Virus record (IMG/VR): IMGVR_UViG_3300006076_000009
Location: 1 to 41,229 of that record
Direction: 5' to 3' (one strand)
Source: a virus
DNA length: 41,229 nucleotides
The position numbers were made by a program, and so were the translations under genes. Shown here in pieces: positions 32,422 through 40,901 of the stretch (positions are counted from its first letter, which is position 1; each line of letters begins with the position of its first letter). The notes under the pieces were generated by a model. It was not told the DNA's origin. It saw only the letters and a list, made by a program, of their open reading frames with translations, and did no database searches.

Positions 32422-33003
32422 TTAGTATCTTGAGTCGTAAATCTCATTAGTAATAACAGGCTCTTTATAGCTTTCATTACTATCAGAACTCTTAGCCTTA
32501 TTTATCATACCGAGATAACTATTCTTCATTTCTTGTTGTAACTTTGTATCACCCTTTAGAGGCACAGCAATTAAACTAGCTAACTTATAACTTAAAGCCT
32601 CAACAAATAAACTATCAAACAAATTCTCATTATCTACATCAGCAACATATATCAATACTGCGTCTTCTTGATTACTTACTATATATTTTCTCGTCTTGTT
32701 AGAATTTGTCTGCACCCTATACTCTATATGCTCATCTGCTCCGCTATATATCTTAGTGGCATAAAGAGCGTCATTAGGATATTGATATACATAATTCCAC
32801 CCAGTAACAGTATCAGTAGTCAACGCTAAGTCAACCTGCTTAGTGGCGAAACTCCACCTATGGTCTCTCAATGTAGCTTGTCTCGCAACATCATATAATG
32901 TATTACATAAAGTTGCAGGTTTAATACTCTCGTTAAGTGAATTGATATTTCTTTCACCTAAATAAGATAAAGCATAATTACATATACCTACCGATGTCGC
33001 CAT
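32422..33003 (-). CDS. Tail tubular protein A / adaptor
   Basis: A 193-aa protein with typical features of the T7 gp11-like adaptor: ICNYALSYLGE at 7-17, an LRDHRWSFA segment near 45-53 and a YPNDAL segment near 75-80. It joins the portal to the nozzle. Coupled to the lipoprotein gene by a TAATG overlap and directly ahead of the nozzle gene. Confidence 0.85.
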   Translation of the reverse strand: MATSVGICNYALSYLGERNINSLNESIKPATLCNTLYDVARQATLRDHRWSFATKQVDLALTTDTVTGWNYVYQYPNDALYATKIYSGADEHIEYRVQTNSNKTRKYIVSNQEDAVLIYVADVDNENLFDSLFVEALSYKLASLIAVPLKGDTKLQQEMKNSYLGMINKAKSSDSNESYKEPVITNEIYDSRY

Positions 33004-33245
33004 TATTTACCTCCGAAACCTTTAGGCTTACCAAGCAACCAGCCACTACCTGCTAAAACCGTTCCTTTATGCACTACGCCACGTTTATCTCTAACCCATA
33101 CACTTACTATGGTAGGTCGTCTAATCTCCACCACAACGCCGTTAGGCACATATACGGGCTTACTAAAACAACCACTACAACTTAGGGCGACTAAAAAACT
33201 CAGCACTAGCACCTTTAGTGATATCTTTAGCTTCAATGCTTTCAT
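33003..33245 (-). CDS. Phage lipoprotein, possible outer-membrane spanin or lysis accessory
   Basis: An 80-aa protein. Basic start, hydrophobic helix and lipobox (VALSCSGC, Cys at about 26) predict a lipoprotein. The mature part (VVEIRRPTIVSVWVRDKRG, then GSGWLLGKP) matches a group of small phage lipoproteins usually found beside holins. The start lies within the previous small gene in another frame, the nested order seen in Rz/Rz1 spanins. Confidence 0.75.
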   Translation of the reverse strand: MKALKLKISLKVLVLSFLVALSCSGCFSKPVYVPNGVVVEIRRPTIVSVWVRDKRGVVHKGTVLAGSGWLLGKPKGFGGK

Positions 33246-33315
33246 CTCTCGACTCCCAGATAACTGAAAATATACCCTTAATTAAAGGATATAATAATTC
33301 TAAAATTAAACTCAT
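33175..33315 (-). CDS. Short membrane-anchored protein overlapping the lipoprotein gene
   Basis: A 46-aa protein, ATG 33315 overlapping the holin stop (ATGA), with AGGA upstream. The hydrophobic N-terminus (LILELLYPLIKGIFSVIW, 3-20) is followed by a charged tail read in a different frame from the lipoprotein that starts at 33245. Too short for a classic Rz but placed like an inner-membrane spanin partner. Confidence 0.55.
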   Translation of the reverse strand: MSLILELLYPLIKGIFSVIWESRDESIEAKDITKGASAEFFSRPKL

Positions 33316-33566
33316 TTTCCTGACTTTACATCACTTCTACCCTTAATGTACCCAAGAGTTACTAAAGTCTTCTGCACTACCCCTGCAACAGCTATAACAG
33401 CACCACCGATAATTGCTACCTTAGTATCAGTACCGAAAGCACTAACTATTGTAGCACCTGTACTAAGTATAATACCGAGTACCATAGCAACGACGCCCCA
33501 TATACCTGCACTCTTTGCGTGTGCGTGTTCACTTGTCTCAATTCCACTCTTAATCTTATCTGCCAT
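33312..33566 (-). CDS. Putative holin
   Basis: An 84-aa protein. The start is set at ATG 33566 with AAAGGAG upstream; the longer frame to 33623 overlaps the preceding gene. Two membrane segments (about 21-43 and 47-70: WGVVAMVLGIILSTGATIVS and VAIIGGAVIAVAGVVQKTL) with a short charged end. Size, topology and the following lipoprotein gene suggest a class II holin. No endolysin was recognised in the window. Confidence 0.65.
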   Translation of the reverse strand: MADKIKSGIETSEHAHAKSAGIWGVVAMVLGIILSTGATIVSAFGTDTKVAIIGGAVIAVAGVVQKTLVTLGYIKGRSDVKSGK

Positions 33567-33635
33567 TTCATTATCTCCTTTAAATAAATTGAGGAAAGGT
33601 GATTGCGACAACACAACCACCAAACCTCGTTAATA

Positions 33636-33878
33636 CTATTCAAATGGTAGCTTTTCTACCACATCTGCTTTCTTCTTTATCTCTTTAGATTTTCTACTCA
33701 TTTTCTTTTTGTTAGTTTCTTTTTTACCAACTTCTTCTATATCAGAAACTTCCATTTTCCTAAAATGAGCGTTAAGAGATTTCTTAACCTTTTCGTCAGG
33801 ATTATCACATTCGAAAACATCATCTTTTCTATAATATCTATCTCCGAAGTAACAATCTCTAATACAGATATATTCCAT
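33636..33878 (-). CDS. Small head-region protein
   Basis: An 80-aa protein. The N-terminal 30 residues (YICIRDCYFGDRYYRKDDVF) look like a small beta-barrel often seen beside capsid genes. The C-terminal half is Lys-rich and probably disordered. Encoded just after the cement protein, so probably a minor head component. Function unknown. Confidence 0.6.
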   Translation of the reverse strand: MEYICIRDCYFGDRYYRKDDVFECDNPDEKVKKSLNAHFRKMEVSDIEEVGKKETNKKKMSRKSKEIKKKADVVEKLPFE

Positions 33879-33891
33879 AATATACCCTTTC

Positions 33892-34272
33892 TTACTTATC
33901 TAAAACAAGACCTGCGGTTATTTTACCTGCTGTTGCATTAGAACCAGCAACTGTATAAGTTAAGCGAAGATAACGGTCAGCGTCCTCTGGCAAGCAACCT
34001 AAGTTAATATCTTTACCTGCTACCAAATCAGCAACTGCAATAGCACTACTTGACGCAAGGGTAGTTGAGCTTGACATATCCTCTGATGCACTTGTTGTTA
34101 GAGTTACTGTTAAACTTGTCAAGGTAGCAAAGTCTTCCGTTACTTGACACATAACTCTAAGGTCAGGGCTAACTGCTGTACCACCATTAACTAAATCGAT
34201 AACGTTTGTGCTATTTGCTGTTGCTGTAATAGCTTGGTCATCACTAAATAAATTCTGTAAATCCATAATCAT
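33892..34272 (-). CDS. Capsid cement protein, Bbp16-like
   Basis: A 126-aa protein. LFSDDQAITATANSTNVIDL (8-27) is the opening of the BPP-1 Bbp16-type cement proteins. The rest is a Thr/Ser/Ala-rich beta domain ending LRLTYTVAGSNATAGKITAG. It binds the outside of the capsid and stabilises it; encoded next to the major capsid protein, as in BPP-1. Confidence 0.8.
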   Translation of the reverse strand: MIMDLQNLFSDDQAITATANSTNVIDLVNGGTAVSPDLRVMCQVTEDFATLTSLTVTLTTSASEDMSSSTTLASSSAIAVADLVAGKDINLGCLPEDADRYLRLTYTVAGSNATAGKITAGLVLDK

Positions 34273-34298
34273 TTTATTATTCCTTTCGATAAATTAAA

Positions 34299-35279
34299 TT
34301 AAGATAAAGACGCTTCTGTATCAACAATAGCATCAACTTGTTTAACAGGTATTCCTCTGAATTTAAGAACCTCTTTACCGTGTTCATCTTTACCATAACC
34401 AATGTTCATATTAGAGCTATTGTAAGTTTGTAGGTCAAGATATGTAAAGATAGTTTTGTTTACATAAAATTCAGTTTTACCACTAATATTCTTTTGAGGG
34501 ATATGGACAGCCTTAATCATAAGCTCAATAATATTAGCACCTGCACTTGCGTCAGCTTTCAATTCAGATACATCTATATTACCAATCCTAACAACATTCC
34601 TACCGTCCTTAACAGTTAAACCACATTCCCATTCGTAGTAGTTTTGATAACCAAGATATTTGCCACCGTTAGAGTCTTCAATAACCTGTTTACCTAAATC
34701 TGTTGTTTGAACACCAGCCTTAGAACCTTTAGGGAATATACCATAAGCACCTTCTCCGCCCCAGTTAATTAGCCAGATAGAAGTATTATCACTTCCACTT
34801 CCGCCACCACTAAGAACGTTATCACCGATAGCGTTATAACGAGGAGCAAATCCTGTTATTTGTTCAGGGTCTGTTGCTTGATTACCGTAAATCAAAGCTG
34901 TTGCAAAATTATTAGATAGCGCACGAAGCTTAAATCTATCTTGTTCAAATCTAAAAGCATTAGTATTGCCGTTAAGCCCAGCAACTTTAATATCAACTTC
35001 ACCGAAAGTTCCAAGCATACCACAAGTATCAGTTACCTGTTCTGTTGTTAGTTTACTTGCTTGATAACCTTCATTAAGTTTACGCCATCCTGTTGTAGGA
35101 TAACCTGTTACTACTGTTGTCTTTTCACCAGTAGGTAGGTTTCCTTCTTTCCATAGCATACTATCTACAATATCATTAGTTTTTGATAGTATATCAACCA
35201 CAATATCAACATCACCATTAGGGGCAAGCATTCTTGCGTGGTCTGCCAAAGTTAAATAATTAGTTCCAACTGTTGCCAT
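34299..35279 (-). CDS. Major capsid protein, BPP-1-like HK97 fold
   Basis: A 326-aa protein with AGGAG upstream. Matches the pattern of the BPP-1 group: LWKEGNLPTGEKTTVVTGYP (about 42-61), WRKLNEGYQASKLTTEQVTD, LNGNTNAFRFEQDRF and FATALIYGNQATDPEQITGF. It assembles the icosahedral shell on the scaffold encoded just before it. Confidence 0.9.
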   Translation of the reverse strand: MATVGTNYLTLADHARMLAPNGDVDIVVDILSKTNDIVDSMLWKEGNLPTGEKTTVVTGYPTTGWRKLNEGYQASKLTTEQVTDTCGMLGTFGEVDIKVAGLNGNTNAFRFEQDRFKLRALSNNFATALIYGNQATDPEQITGFAPRYNAIGDNVLSGGGSGSDNTSIWLINWGGEGAYGIFPKGSKAGVQTTDLGKQVIEDSNGGKYLGYQNYYEWECGLTVKDGRNVVRIGNIDVSELKADASAGANIIELMIKAVHIPQKNISGKTEFYVNKTIFTYLDLQTYNSSNMNIGYGKDEHGKEVLKFRGIPVKQVDAIVDTEASLS

Positions 35280-35304
35280 TTTTTAATCTCCTATAAAAAT
35301 AAAA

Positions 35305-35985
35305 TTACGATTTGCTTGTAGGATGATTATATAACTTATCAAGCGGTGATAATTCCTGTGCCTTAGCACTCTCACCACCAACTAAGCTATCCTCACCAAG
35401 CTGTTTATCAATTCGTGCAAACATCTTCACAATAGAAGGATTATTTGCATAACCAGTTTCCTTTAAAATCTCGATAACATCATTGTCAGCAAATTTACGA
35501 AGTGTCCTATTCGCGCGCTCAATAGTTTCACTCATATTTCTACCACCAAATTCTTCATCTTGTTTTAATTCATTTATCCATTTCTCTTTCTGTTGTATCT
35601 TATCTTGCTCATACAACTTCATCTGCTCATCTTTAAGTGCCAACTGTTTATCAAGTAGCTTTTGAGCTTGTTCTTGAGTTAAATCTAATTCCTTTGCGTG
35701 TTCCATAAAGGTATCAATTTCACCCTCTTGAGCTTCAAATCCATCAGGTAAAGTAAAGTCTTCATACTTTTCAGGGGCATAAGGATTACCTTCAGCGTCC
35801 TTTATATCCTCGTCCTTTACTGCATCACCTAAAACAACTTCATCTTTCTTTTCAACAACCTCACTACCTAAAACAACTTCATCCTTATTACCATTATCAA
35901 CGGTAACTTCGTCTGATTTCTCATTTCCAGCAACATCATTAACGGTGTCATCCGCTGTTGTGCTATCAATTACATCAGCACTCAT
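35305..35985 (-). CDS. Scaffolding protein
   Basis: A 226-aa acidic protein. Residues 1-70 have low-complexity Asp/Glu/Val with repeated KDEVVLG units. The PDGFEAQEGEIDTFMEHAKE and LTQEQAQKLLDKQ segments and a coiled coil are a common pattern of podovirus scaffolds. Encoded between portal and capsid genes. The KDEVVLG repeats may vary in number. Confidence 0.8.
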   Translation of the reverse strand: MSADVIDSTTADDTVNDVAGNEKSDEVTVDNGNKDEVVLGSEVVEKKDEVVLGDAVKDEDIKDAEGNPYAPEKYEDFTLPDGFEAQEGEIDTFMEHAKELDLTQEQAQKLLDKQLALKDEQMKLYEQDKIQQKEKWINELKQDEEFGGRNMSETIERANRTLRKFADNDVIEILKETGYANNPSIVKMFARIDKQLGEDSLVGGESAKAQELSPLDKLYNHPTSKS

Positions 35986-36257
35986 TCTTTACCCTCCAAA
36001 ATTTCAGTCCATATATTTAAAAAAACCTCTGGGTTTGCTTTCTTACAATCCCTTACATATTTTAATCCAACAGAACGCCGACCCTCATTATAATAAGTCT
36101 GGCTATTCCCTGTAAATGTCTCATCGAATACCTTTGTATCTTTAAAAAACTTACTGAAAAACCTATATCCCTGCTCACTATCAAGCAACCATTTAAGGTC
36201 TTTCTTATAATTGTCTTCCTCTATATCTATAAGTAACTTTTTATCATCTATATCCAT
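35982..36257 (-). CDS. Small head protein
   Basis: A 91-aa protein, start overlapping the portal stop (TAATG) and stop overlapping the scaffold start. Helical, with the segment FFSKFFKDTKVFDETFTGNS and a RRSVGLKYV motif that I associate with Bbp/T7-like small head genes of unknown role (also seen after portals in related phages). Confidence 0.65.
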   Translation of the reverse strand: MDIDDKKLLIDIEEDNYKKDLKWLLDSEQGYRFFSKFFKDTKVFDETFTGNSQTYYNEGRRSVGLKYVRDCKKANPEVFLNIWTEILEGKE

Positions 36258-37936
36258 TACATCACCGATAACAATTCTTCAAGTGCATTATTCCCGCCCA
36301 CGTCTGTATCACTCATAGTCTTAGCTGTATCAGCTGTTTGTGCCATTTGTGCTTGCTGTTGTTGTGCCTGCATAGCTTGTTGTCTTTCCATTCTAATCTT
36401 TTCAACTTCACTATCACTTCTAATCAATATAGGCTCAATTCCATATTTCTCTGCATATATCTCTATTAGCTCATCGCTATTTAATCTATCTAATACATCA
36501 GGGAAAGCACCTGCAAGTTCACCTGCAAACCTCGCTACCTGCTCCATACTCTGTGTCTCTACCGCCTGTTGTGCCTGTGCTAAACTTGACACATATTGTA
36601 TTTCAATACTATTCTCTCTCAACACTTCAGGTGTTTTAGGCAATAACCCCATACGTTCACAAATAGCAAATGTACGCTCAATAGCAACCTCTAATACCTC
36701 GCTCTGCATACGATTAACCGCAGGGCTAAGTAAAGCCAGCTTTTCTTCACGTCTGCTTTCAACTTCAGTAGCTGTCATCCTCTTAGTTGTATCAAGCACA
36801 CTCATAAATAAATCATTATACAAGGTCTTCTTAATACGCTCCTCAACCTTATATATATCTTCTGCCATAGGTTGTGTTGATATATTAGTCTCATATACAG
36901 GTCTAACACCTTGACTGCCCGGCTCTGTACTATCAACGTAAGTAACCGCACCACTACGCTGGTCAATAACTCTGTCTTTCATAGATGGTGGAGCGTTAAG
37001 TGGTGGGTCAGCCATTTTACTCAATATCTTTAATTTAATAGTTTCTTCTTTTTGTAACTGCATTGCGTCGCCTAAAGCATCCATACAAGGGCTTTCACCA
37101 TATACATCACCACTTACTGTATTCCACCTGCTTGCCATAAACGGCTTTTCCTGATACCCTTTAACTCGCAAGAATTTACTCTCGTCATTACCCTCTTCAA
37201 AGGTAACACTCTCATAGGCGTATCTATCACTTACAACTGCGTCCTTGCCACCCCTACGAGGTTGAATACAAGATATCACCATAACTAATACATCAAATTG
37301 CTCATTATCATATAGCTTCTTAGTTACAGATGTTACATTCTCAATACCATACTCATCAACTAACGAACCAACACTCATTGAATATCTACGATATAATGTA
37401 TCAGGTATTAACTTAGAGTTTGTACCTAAATAATACTCACCTATCGTAAACGGACGACATCTTATTATTGTATCAAAATCCTCCTCGATAAGCATACAGG
37501 ATGTACCGAATGTACTCAACTCATCATAATTACTATGTATAGTTCCGTAAAAATTACTTATCGCAAAAGCCTTTAATATCACCTCTCTTACATCATAAAG
37601 ATATTGTGATACATCTGGACTATCCATTAAATCATCGTCTTTTACAGCCAATCTAAACCACTTAGCTGTTGGAGATGTGAGATTACCTAACAAACCACTA
37701 GATAGATTTCTACGAGCAACAATAGGTGTGCCATTAACTATCTTACCGTCTTTACGATAACCCTTATTATCATCATCTGCACCGCTAGCAACTAAATATC
37801 TACCTAATCTCGGAGCAAAATAAGTTCTCAACTGCTCCCAATGTGCAAGCCAGCCGTCATTCGCAACAGCTTTCAACGAAGAAAACCTCTTACGATACGG
37901 TAAAGTTACTGAATTATCGGCTACATTATTTTTCAT
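36257..37936 (-). CDS. Portal (head-tail connector) protein
   Basis: A 559-aa protein of the size and pattern of T7/BPP-1-type portals: NLSSGLLGNLTSPTAKWFRL (77-96), MLIEED, RCRPFTIGEYYLG, ATEVESRREEKLALLSPAVN (about 391-410). The C-terminus is Gln/Ala-rich (QQAMQAQQQQAQMAQ). It forms the ring through which DNA is packaged and ejected. Confidence 0.9.
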   Translation of the reverse strand: MKNNVADNSVTLPYRKRFSSLKAVANDGWLAHWEQLRTYFAPRLGRYLVASGADDDNKGYRKDGKIVNGTPIVARRNLSSGLLGNLTSPTAKWFRLAVKDDDLMDSPDVSQYLYDVREVILKAFAISNFYGTIHSNYDELSTFGTSCMLIEEDFDTIIRCRPFTIGEYYLGTNSKLIPDTLYRRYSMSVGSLVDEYGIENVTSVTKKLYDNEQFDVLVMVISCIQPRRGGKDAVVSDRYAYESVTFEEGNDESKFLRVKGYQEKPFMASRWNTVSGDVYGESPCMDALGDAMQLQKEETIKLKILSKMADPPLNAPPSMKDRVIDQRSGAVTYVDSTEPGSQGVRPVYETNISTQPMAEDIYKVEERIKKTLYNDLFMSVLDTTKRMTATEVESRREEKLALLSPAVNRMQSEVLEVAIERTFAICERMGLLPKTPEVLRENSIEIQYVSSLAQAQQAVETQSMEQVARFAGELAGAFPDVLDRLNSDELIEIYAEKYGIEPILIRSDSEVEKIRMERQQAMQAQQQQAQMAQTADTAKTMSDTDVGGNNALEELLSVM

Positions 37937-38215
37937 TTACTTCCCTAACAATTTCTTTTTAGCTGTATTAGCACTTCCAGTAACGCCTAAGCCACCTGTT
38001 AGTATTGTTGAATTTCTACCCTGCCTCGCCATTGCTCTACGCTTAGCATCATCACGAGCATTATAACTAGCTTGCTTCTTTTCTTCTTGTGTAGGGGCTT
38101 GAGGTAGTTCTGGCTGTGCTGGCATTTCAGGCTTCTTAGGCTTCTTTTCACCACCACCAAATAATCCACCAACTAATCCGCCTAATAATGTCCCTATTGA
38201 TACTGGGTCGCTCAT
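37937..38215 (-). CDS. Small protein at start of virion operon
   Basis: A 92-aa protein. Gly-rich hydrophobic start (LLGGLVGGLFGGG), Pro/Lys/Glu-rich middle, then basic NARDDAKRRAMARQGRNSTILTGGL cut by many phages into a similar short gene between terminase and portal. Probably a minor structural or internal protein; the role is unknown. Confidence 0.65.
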   Translation of the reverse strand: MSDPVSIGTLLGGLVGGLFGGGEKKPKKPEMPAQPELPQAPTQEEKKQASYNARDDAKRRAMARQGRNSTILTGGLGVTGSANTAKKKLLGK

Positions 38216-38257
38216 CTTATGTCTCCATTATAGAATATATACTATACTACAACGGAA

Positions 38258-38320
38258 ACATTATTACAATTTTTGTCAGTTGTCAAGAGATAAATATAAA
38301 AAACTGACAAATTTTGTCAA
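38258..38320 (-). promoter_or_regulatory. Tandem leftward promoters with a palindrome
   Basis: TTGACA at 38286-38281 with a 17-nt spacer to TAATGT (38263-38258). A second TTGACA at 38320-38315 has a 16-nt spacer to TATATT. The perfect inverted repeat TGACAAA-T-TTTGTCA lies at 38305-38319 over the second -35 box, and TTGTCAGTTGTCAA covers the first. Probably the late promoter of the virion operon. Confidence 0.6.
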
Positions 38321-38348
38321 TTGATAATAGATAAACCTAAAACTTAAT

Positions 38349-38424
38349 AAAAAATAACCTGCATATATTCATCATTTGATATGTAATGTGAGAGGCTTTT
38401 GATGAGTAGTTTATATGCAGGTTA
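38349..38424 (-). terminator. Long-loop terminator after the terminase genes
   Basis: A 13-bp perfect stem (38412-38424 with 38355-38367), an inner 6-bp stem (38400-38405 with 38369-38374) and six A on + (38349-38354) giving a U run on the - strand. It starts 7 nt after the terminase stop. The long inner loop (about 25 nt) is unusual for a simple terminator. Confidence 0.75.
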
Positions 38425-38430
38425 CAATAA

Positions 38431-39918
38431 TCAATATGATAATGGGTTTGTATCTACCAATGATTTATTTGAGTATCCATATATCTCTTTCAGCCATTCA
38501 TCTTCATTGTTATCACATACAATATCTTCTGCAAATGTAAGGATAGCGGAGTCTGCCATATCTGTTGACCTACCGAGAATAACTTTCATATCGTCTTTAG
38601 ATACCATTAATACCTTATCACCTTTAAATACATATTCTTGAGCGATAAGTTCTTCAATCAATTCCTTGTTACTAGGCAATTTACCACCTTTCATAAGCCA
38701 ATCTTTCAACTGACCCCACATAAATGATTTCTTATTGTAGTATTGCTTATTAGATGATTTACCACCAAAGGCAACTTCTATCGGAGACCTACCTATCTGC
38801 CTCAATCTATCAATTACACCTGCACCCATACCAACGTCAATAAACACCGCCTTAGCCCTATATTCAGCTTCTTTCTGTGCTGTTATACTTGCAAGAGTCA
38901 TTAAGTCAATATCCTTCCATTTACGCACAATCTCTAAGTTTAGACCTTGTCTTTTAGCCATACAAGAGCTATCATTGCCATAACGAGCAACGTCAAGACC
39001 TAAAACAACAGGAGCGTAATTATAATCCTCATAGCTTATGTGTCTTGATACAGAATTATGTATTAACTCCGTAGGTATAAATTGATTACTTGATTGAGAA
39101 GGAAACTCACCTTTAACACGAACCTTAAAGAAGTCGCTATCCTCACCGTATTCTTCAGCCCACTTATTAGTTATTTCAACATTAATAGCACCCTCAACAT
39201 CTCTACTATCTAAATTTCTCGTCCAATTATTAGGGTTACGAAACCTATCTCTAAAGAACCCTGTATTCCTTGTAGGGTTACCGAACAAAAAAGTCATAGG
39301 CTCGCCGTCCACCATTCCCCCTCGTGATACCTCCCATATCTTATCACTAATTGAACTCGACTCATCGAAGATATAAAAACTCGTACTATCAATAGCGTGC
39401 TGTCCTGCAAACGCTTCACTATTTTCTTCCTTACAGGTTGTAGCTTTACAGAACCAGTTATCCTTATTTGATGGATGATATATAATCATATTACCACGAG
39501 TATTCTTATACACAAATCTATCTTTAAGGATAAACATATTATACCATTTACTTAATTCAGCCCAAGTTTTAGTGGTAAGCTGGTCGGCGGTATTAGCTGT
39601 TACAGTACCCTTGCATCGAGGACGGGTTGTCATTATAAACAATATTAACATAGCTGTTAGAGAACTTTTGCCACAAGAGTGCCCTGAGGCAACACTCATT
39701 TCGATAGGGTCAACAGGGTTAATCCCGTCGAAGTTATTTCGTTTAATCATTTTACCTAAATCTATTAGATATTCTTTCTGCCATTTTCTTAATTCTCTAT
39801 TTTCTAATATAGAGCCTTTAGCCCCCCACGGGAATGCCCACATAACGAACTCATAAGGTTTATCATAGAAGTAAGCTACATAATCCTCTACTGTATTTAA
39901 GTTATTAAGTTTATTCAT
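38431..39918 (-). CDS. terL: Terminase large subunit
   Basis: A 495-aa packaging ATPase-nuclease. The start is set at ATG 39918 behind GAGAGGG, overlapping the small-subunit stop. Walker A SGHSCGKSS (about 81-89) and Walker B YIFDES (about 182-187), with FGNPTRN (about 208-214) as the coupling region. The nuclease part begins with LGLDVARYG and includes the VFIDVGMGAGVIDRL segment and the end DMADSAILTFA. It cuts and pumps DNA through the portal. Confidence 0.92.
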   Translation of the reverse strand: MNKLNNLNTVEDYVAYFYDKPYEFVMWAFPWGAKGSILENRELRKWQKEYLIDLGKMIKRNNFDGINPVDPIEMSVASGHSCGKSSLTAMLILFIMTTRPRCKGTVTANTADQLTTKTWAELSKWYNMFILKDRFVYKNTRGNMIIYHPSNKDNWFCKATTCKEENSEAFAGQHAIDSTSFYIFDESSSISDKIWEVSRGGMVDGEPMTFLFGNPTRNTGFFRDRFRNPNNWTRNLDSRDVEGAINVEITNKWAEEYGEDSDFFKVRVKGEFPSQSSNQFIPTELIHNSVSRHISYEDYNYAPVVLGLDVARYGNDSSCMAKRQGLNLEIVRKWKDIDLMTLASITAQKEAEYRAKAVFIDVGMGAGVIDRLRQIGRSPIEVAFGGKSSNKQYYNKKSFMWGQLKDWLMKGGKLPSNKELIEELIAQEYVFKGDKVLMVSKDDMKVILGRSTDMADSAILTFAEDIVCDNNEDEWLKEIYGYSNKSLVDTNPLSY

Positions 39919-40381
39919 TATCAACCCTCTCACTAACAACATCAACTGTTATTTCTTTTAGTCTTTCTCTTGCTTCACTTAATTGTTTAGCAAAGTCTTC
40001 ACTAGCCCCAATCTCAACACTTTCAACGAACATCTTATGAGTTTTACCTAACAGCTCACTTGCTTTCAATCTATCTTTCATACTTTGCTCGTCGTCCATA
40101 ACAACCTTACTCCAGAACTGTTTAATCTCATCGTTATGCAACACACCGCTAGCGTTATACCCTGCAAATATTCTAATAGCTCTAATAACCTTAATATCAG
40201 TTAAGCATTCTCTAACAAAGAACTTACTAAACTCACCTGGATAACTTTTCTCTAGAGCCATCCAAGTGGCTTTACCACTACCACAAAAATGCTGAACCAC
40301 CATTCTTTCCTTAACACTCAAAGGCTCTAAAGCCTCATCAATACTTACAGGTAACTTATTATTCTCAACAACTTCATTCAT
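39911..40381 (-). CDS. terS: Terminase small subunit
   Basis: A 156-aa protein. The start is set at ATG 40381 because GGAGG lies 10-14 nt upstream. N-terminal helical DNA-binding half (LSVKERMVVQHFCGSGKATW, then FFVRECLTDIKVI), a middle (DNDEIK-like LHNDEIKQFWSKVVMDDEQSMKDRLKASELLGK) typical of small terminases, and an acidic tail. It recognises phage DNA, likely in the adjoining non-coding region, and feeds the large subunit. Confidence 0.85.
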   Translation of the reverse strand: MNEVVENNKLPVSIDEALEPLSVKERMVVQHFCGSGKATWMALEKSYPGEFSKFFVRECLTDIKVIRAIRIFAGYNASGVLHNDEIKQFWSKVVMDDEQSMKDRLKASELLGKTHKMFVESVEIGASEDFAKQLSEARERLKEITVDVVSERVDNE

Positions 40382-40409
40382 ACATATAACCTCCACATAT
40401 AACACCCAC

Positions 40410-40438
40410 AATATACACAATTACAGCCCCATACGCAA
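40410..40438 (-). promoter_or_regulatory. Possible terminase promoter
   Basis: TTGCGT (40438-40433), 17-nt spacer, TATATT (40415-40410), about 30 nt before the small terminase start codon. Confidence 0.5.
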
Positions 40439-40590
40439 GACCTTTTTACATAACCATACATAATACACCTAAAACAAACAAAACCACCTTAAAACCAATC
40501 TAATAACAATTACAATATCTTATAAATAAATATAAATATATACAAATATATAAATAGCACTTGACAAGATAACTTAATTTTTTGAAAATA

Positions 40591-40609
40591 GGGAACCGGA
40601 GGGGAGGGT
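40591..40609 (+). other. G-rich block, packaging-site or quadruplex candidate
   Basis: GGG, GG, GGGG and GGG runs within 18 nt (40591-40608), strongly out of keeping with the surrounding AT-rich DNA. Preceded by TTGACA at 40561-40566. Close to the terminase genes. The function is inferred from context only. Confidence 0.45.
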
Positions 40610-40621
40610 GATAACAACAAC

Positions 40622-40650
40622 TAATTGCTTAGCGTAGCGAATAGCAATTA
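40622..40650. repeat. Inverted repeat
   Basis: TAATTGCT (40622-40629) and AGCAATTA (40643-40650) form a perfect 8-bp stem around a 13-nt loop with AGCGTAGCG. No U run follows, so it is not an intrinsic terminator; it could be a protein-binding site. Confidence 0.6.
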
Positions 40651-40730
40651 CTCCTTATTTACTATACAACTAACAACAACGAAATATACCTAATATATCT
40701 AATTATATATATACATCTATTTAACACATA

Positions 40731-40901
40731 CCCCCCATTAGGGGGATGTACATACCTATATATACATATAATCTATATTAACATATACATACACATATAC
40801 ATACGTATAGATGGGCAGATAGAAAATATACATATAGATATATATACATACACATATAATTATCTATACCCCCTTACCATAAACCACAATGGGGGATGTA
40901 C
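40731..40901. repeat. Paired C5...GGGGGATGTAC elements with 12-bp tandem repeats
   Basis: GGGGGATGTAC occurs exactly at 40741-40751 and 40891-40901, 150 bp apart. Each copy is preceded by a run of five or six C (40731-40736; 40869-40873) that can pair with the G run. Between them ACATATACATAC is repeated in tandem (40781-40792, 40793-40804). Confidence 0.65.

Noticed and set aside
40390-40470. 27-aa Cys-rich frame on the - strand upstream of the small terminase
   Set aside because: Too short, no ribosome binding site, and it overlaps the likely promoter.
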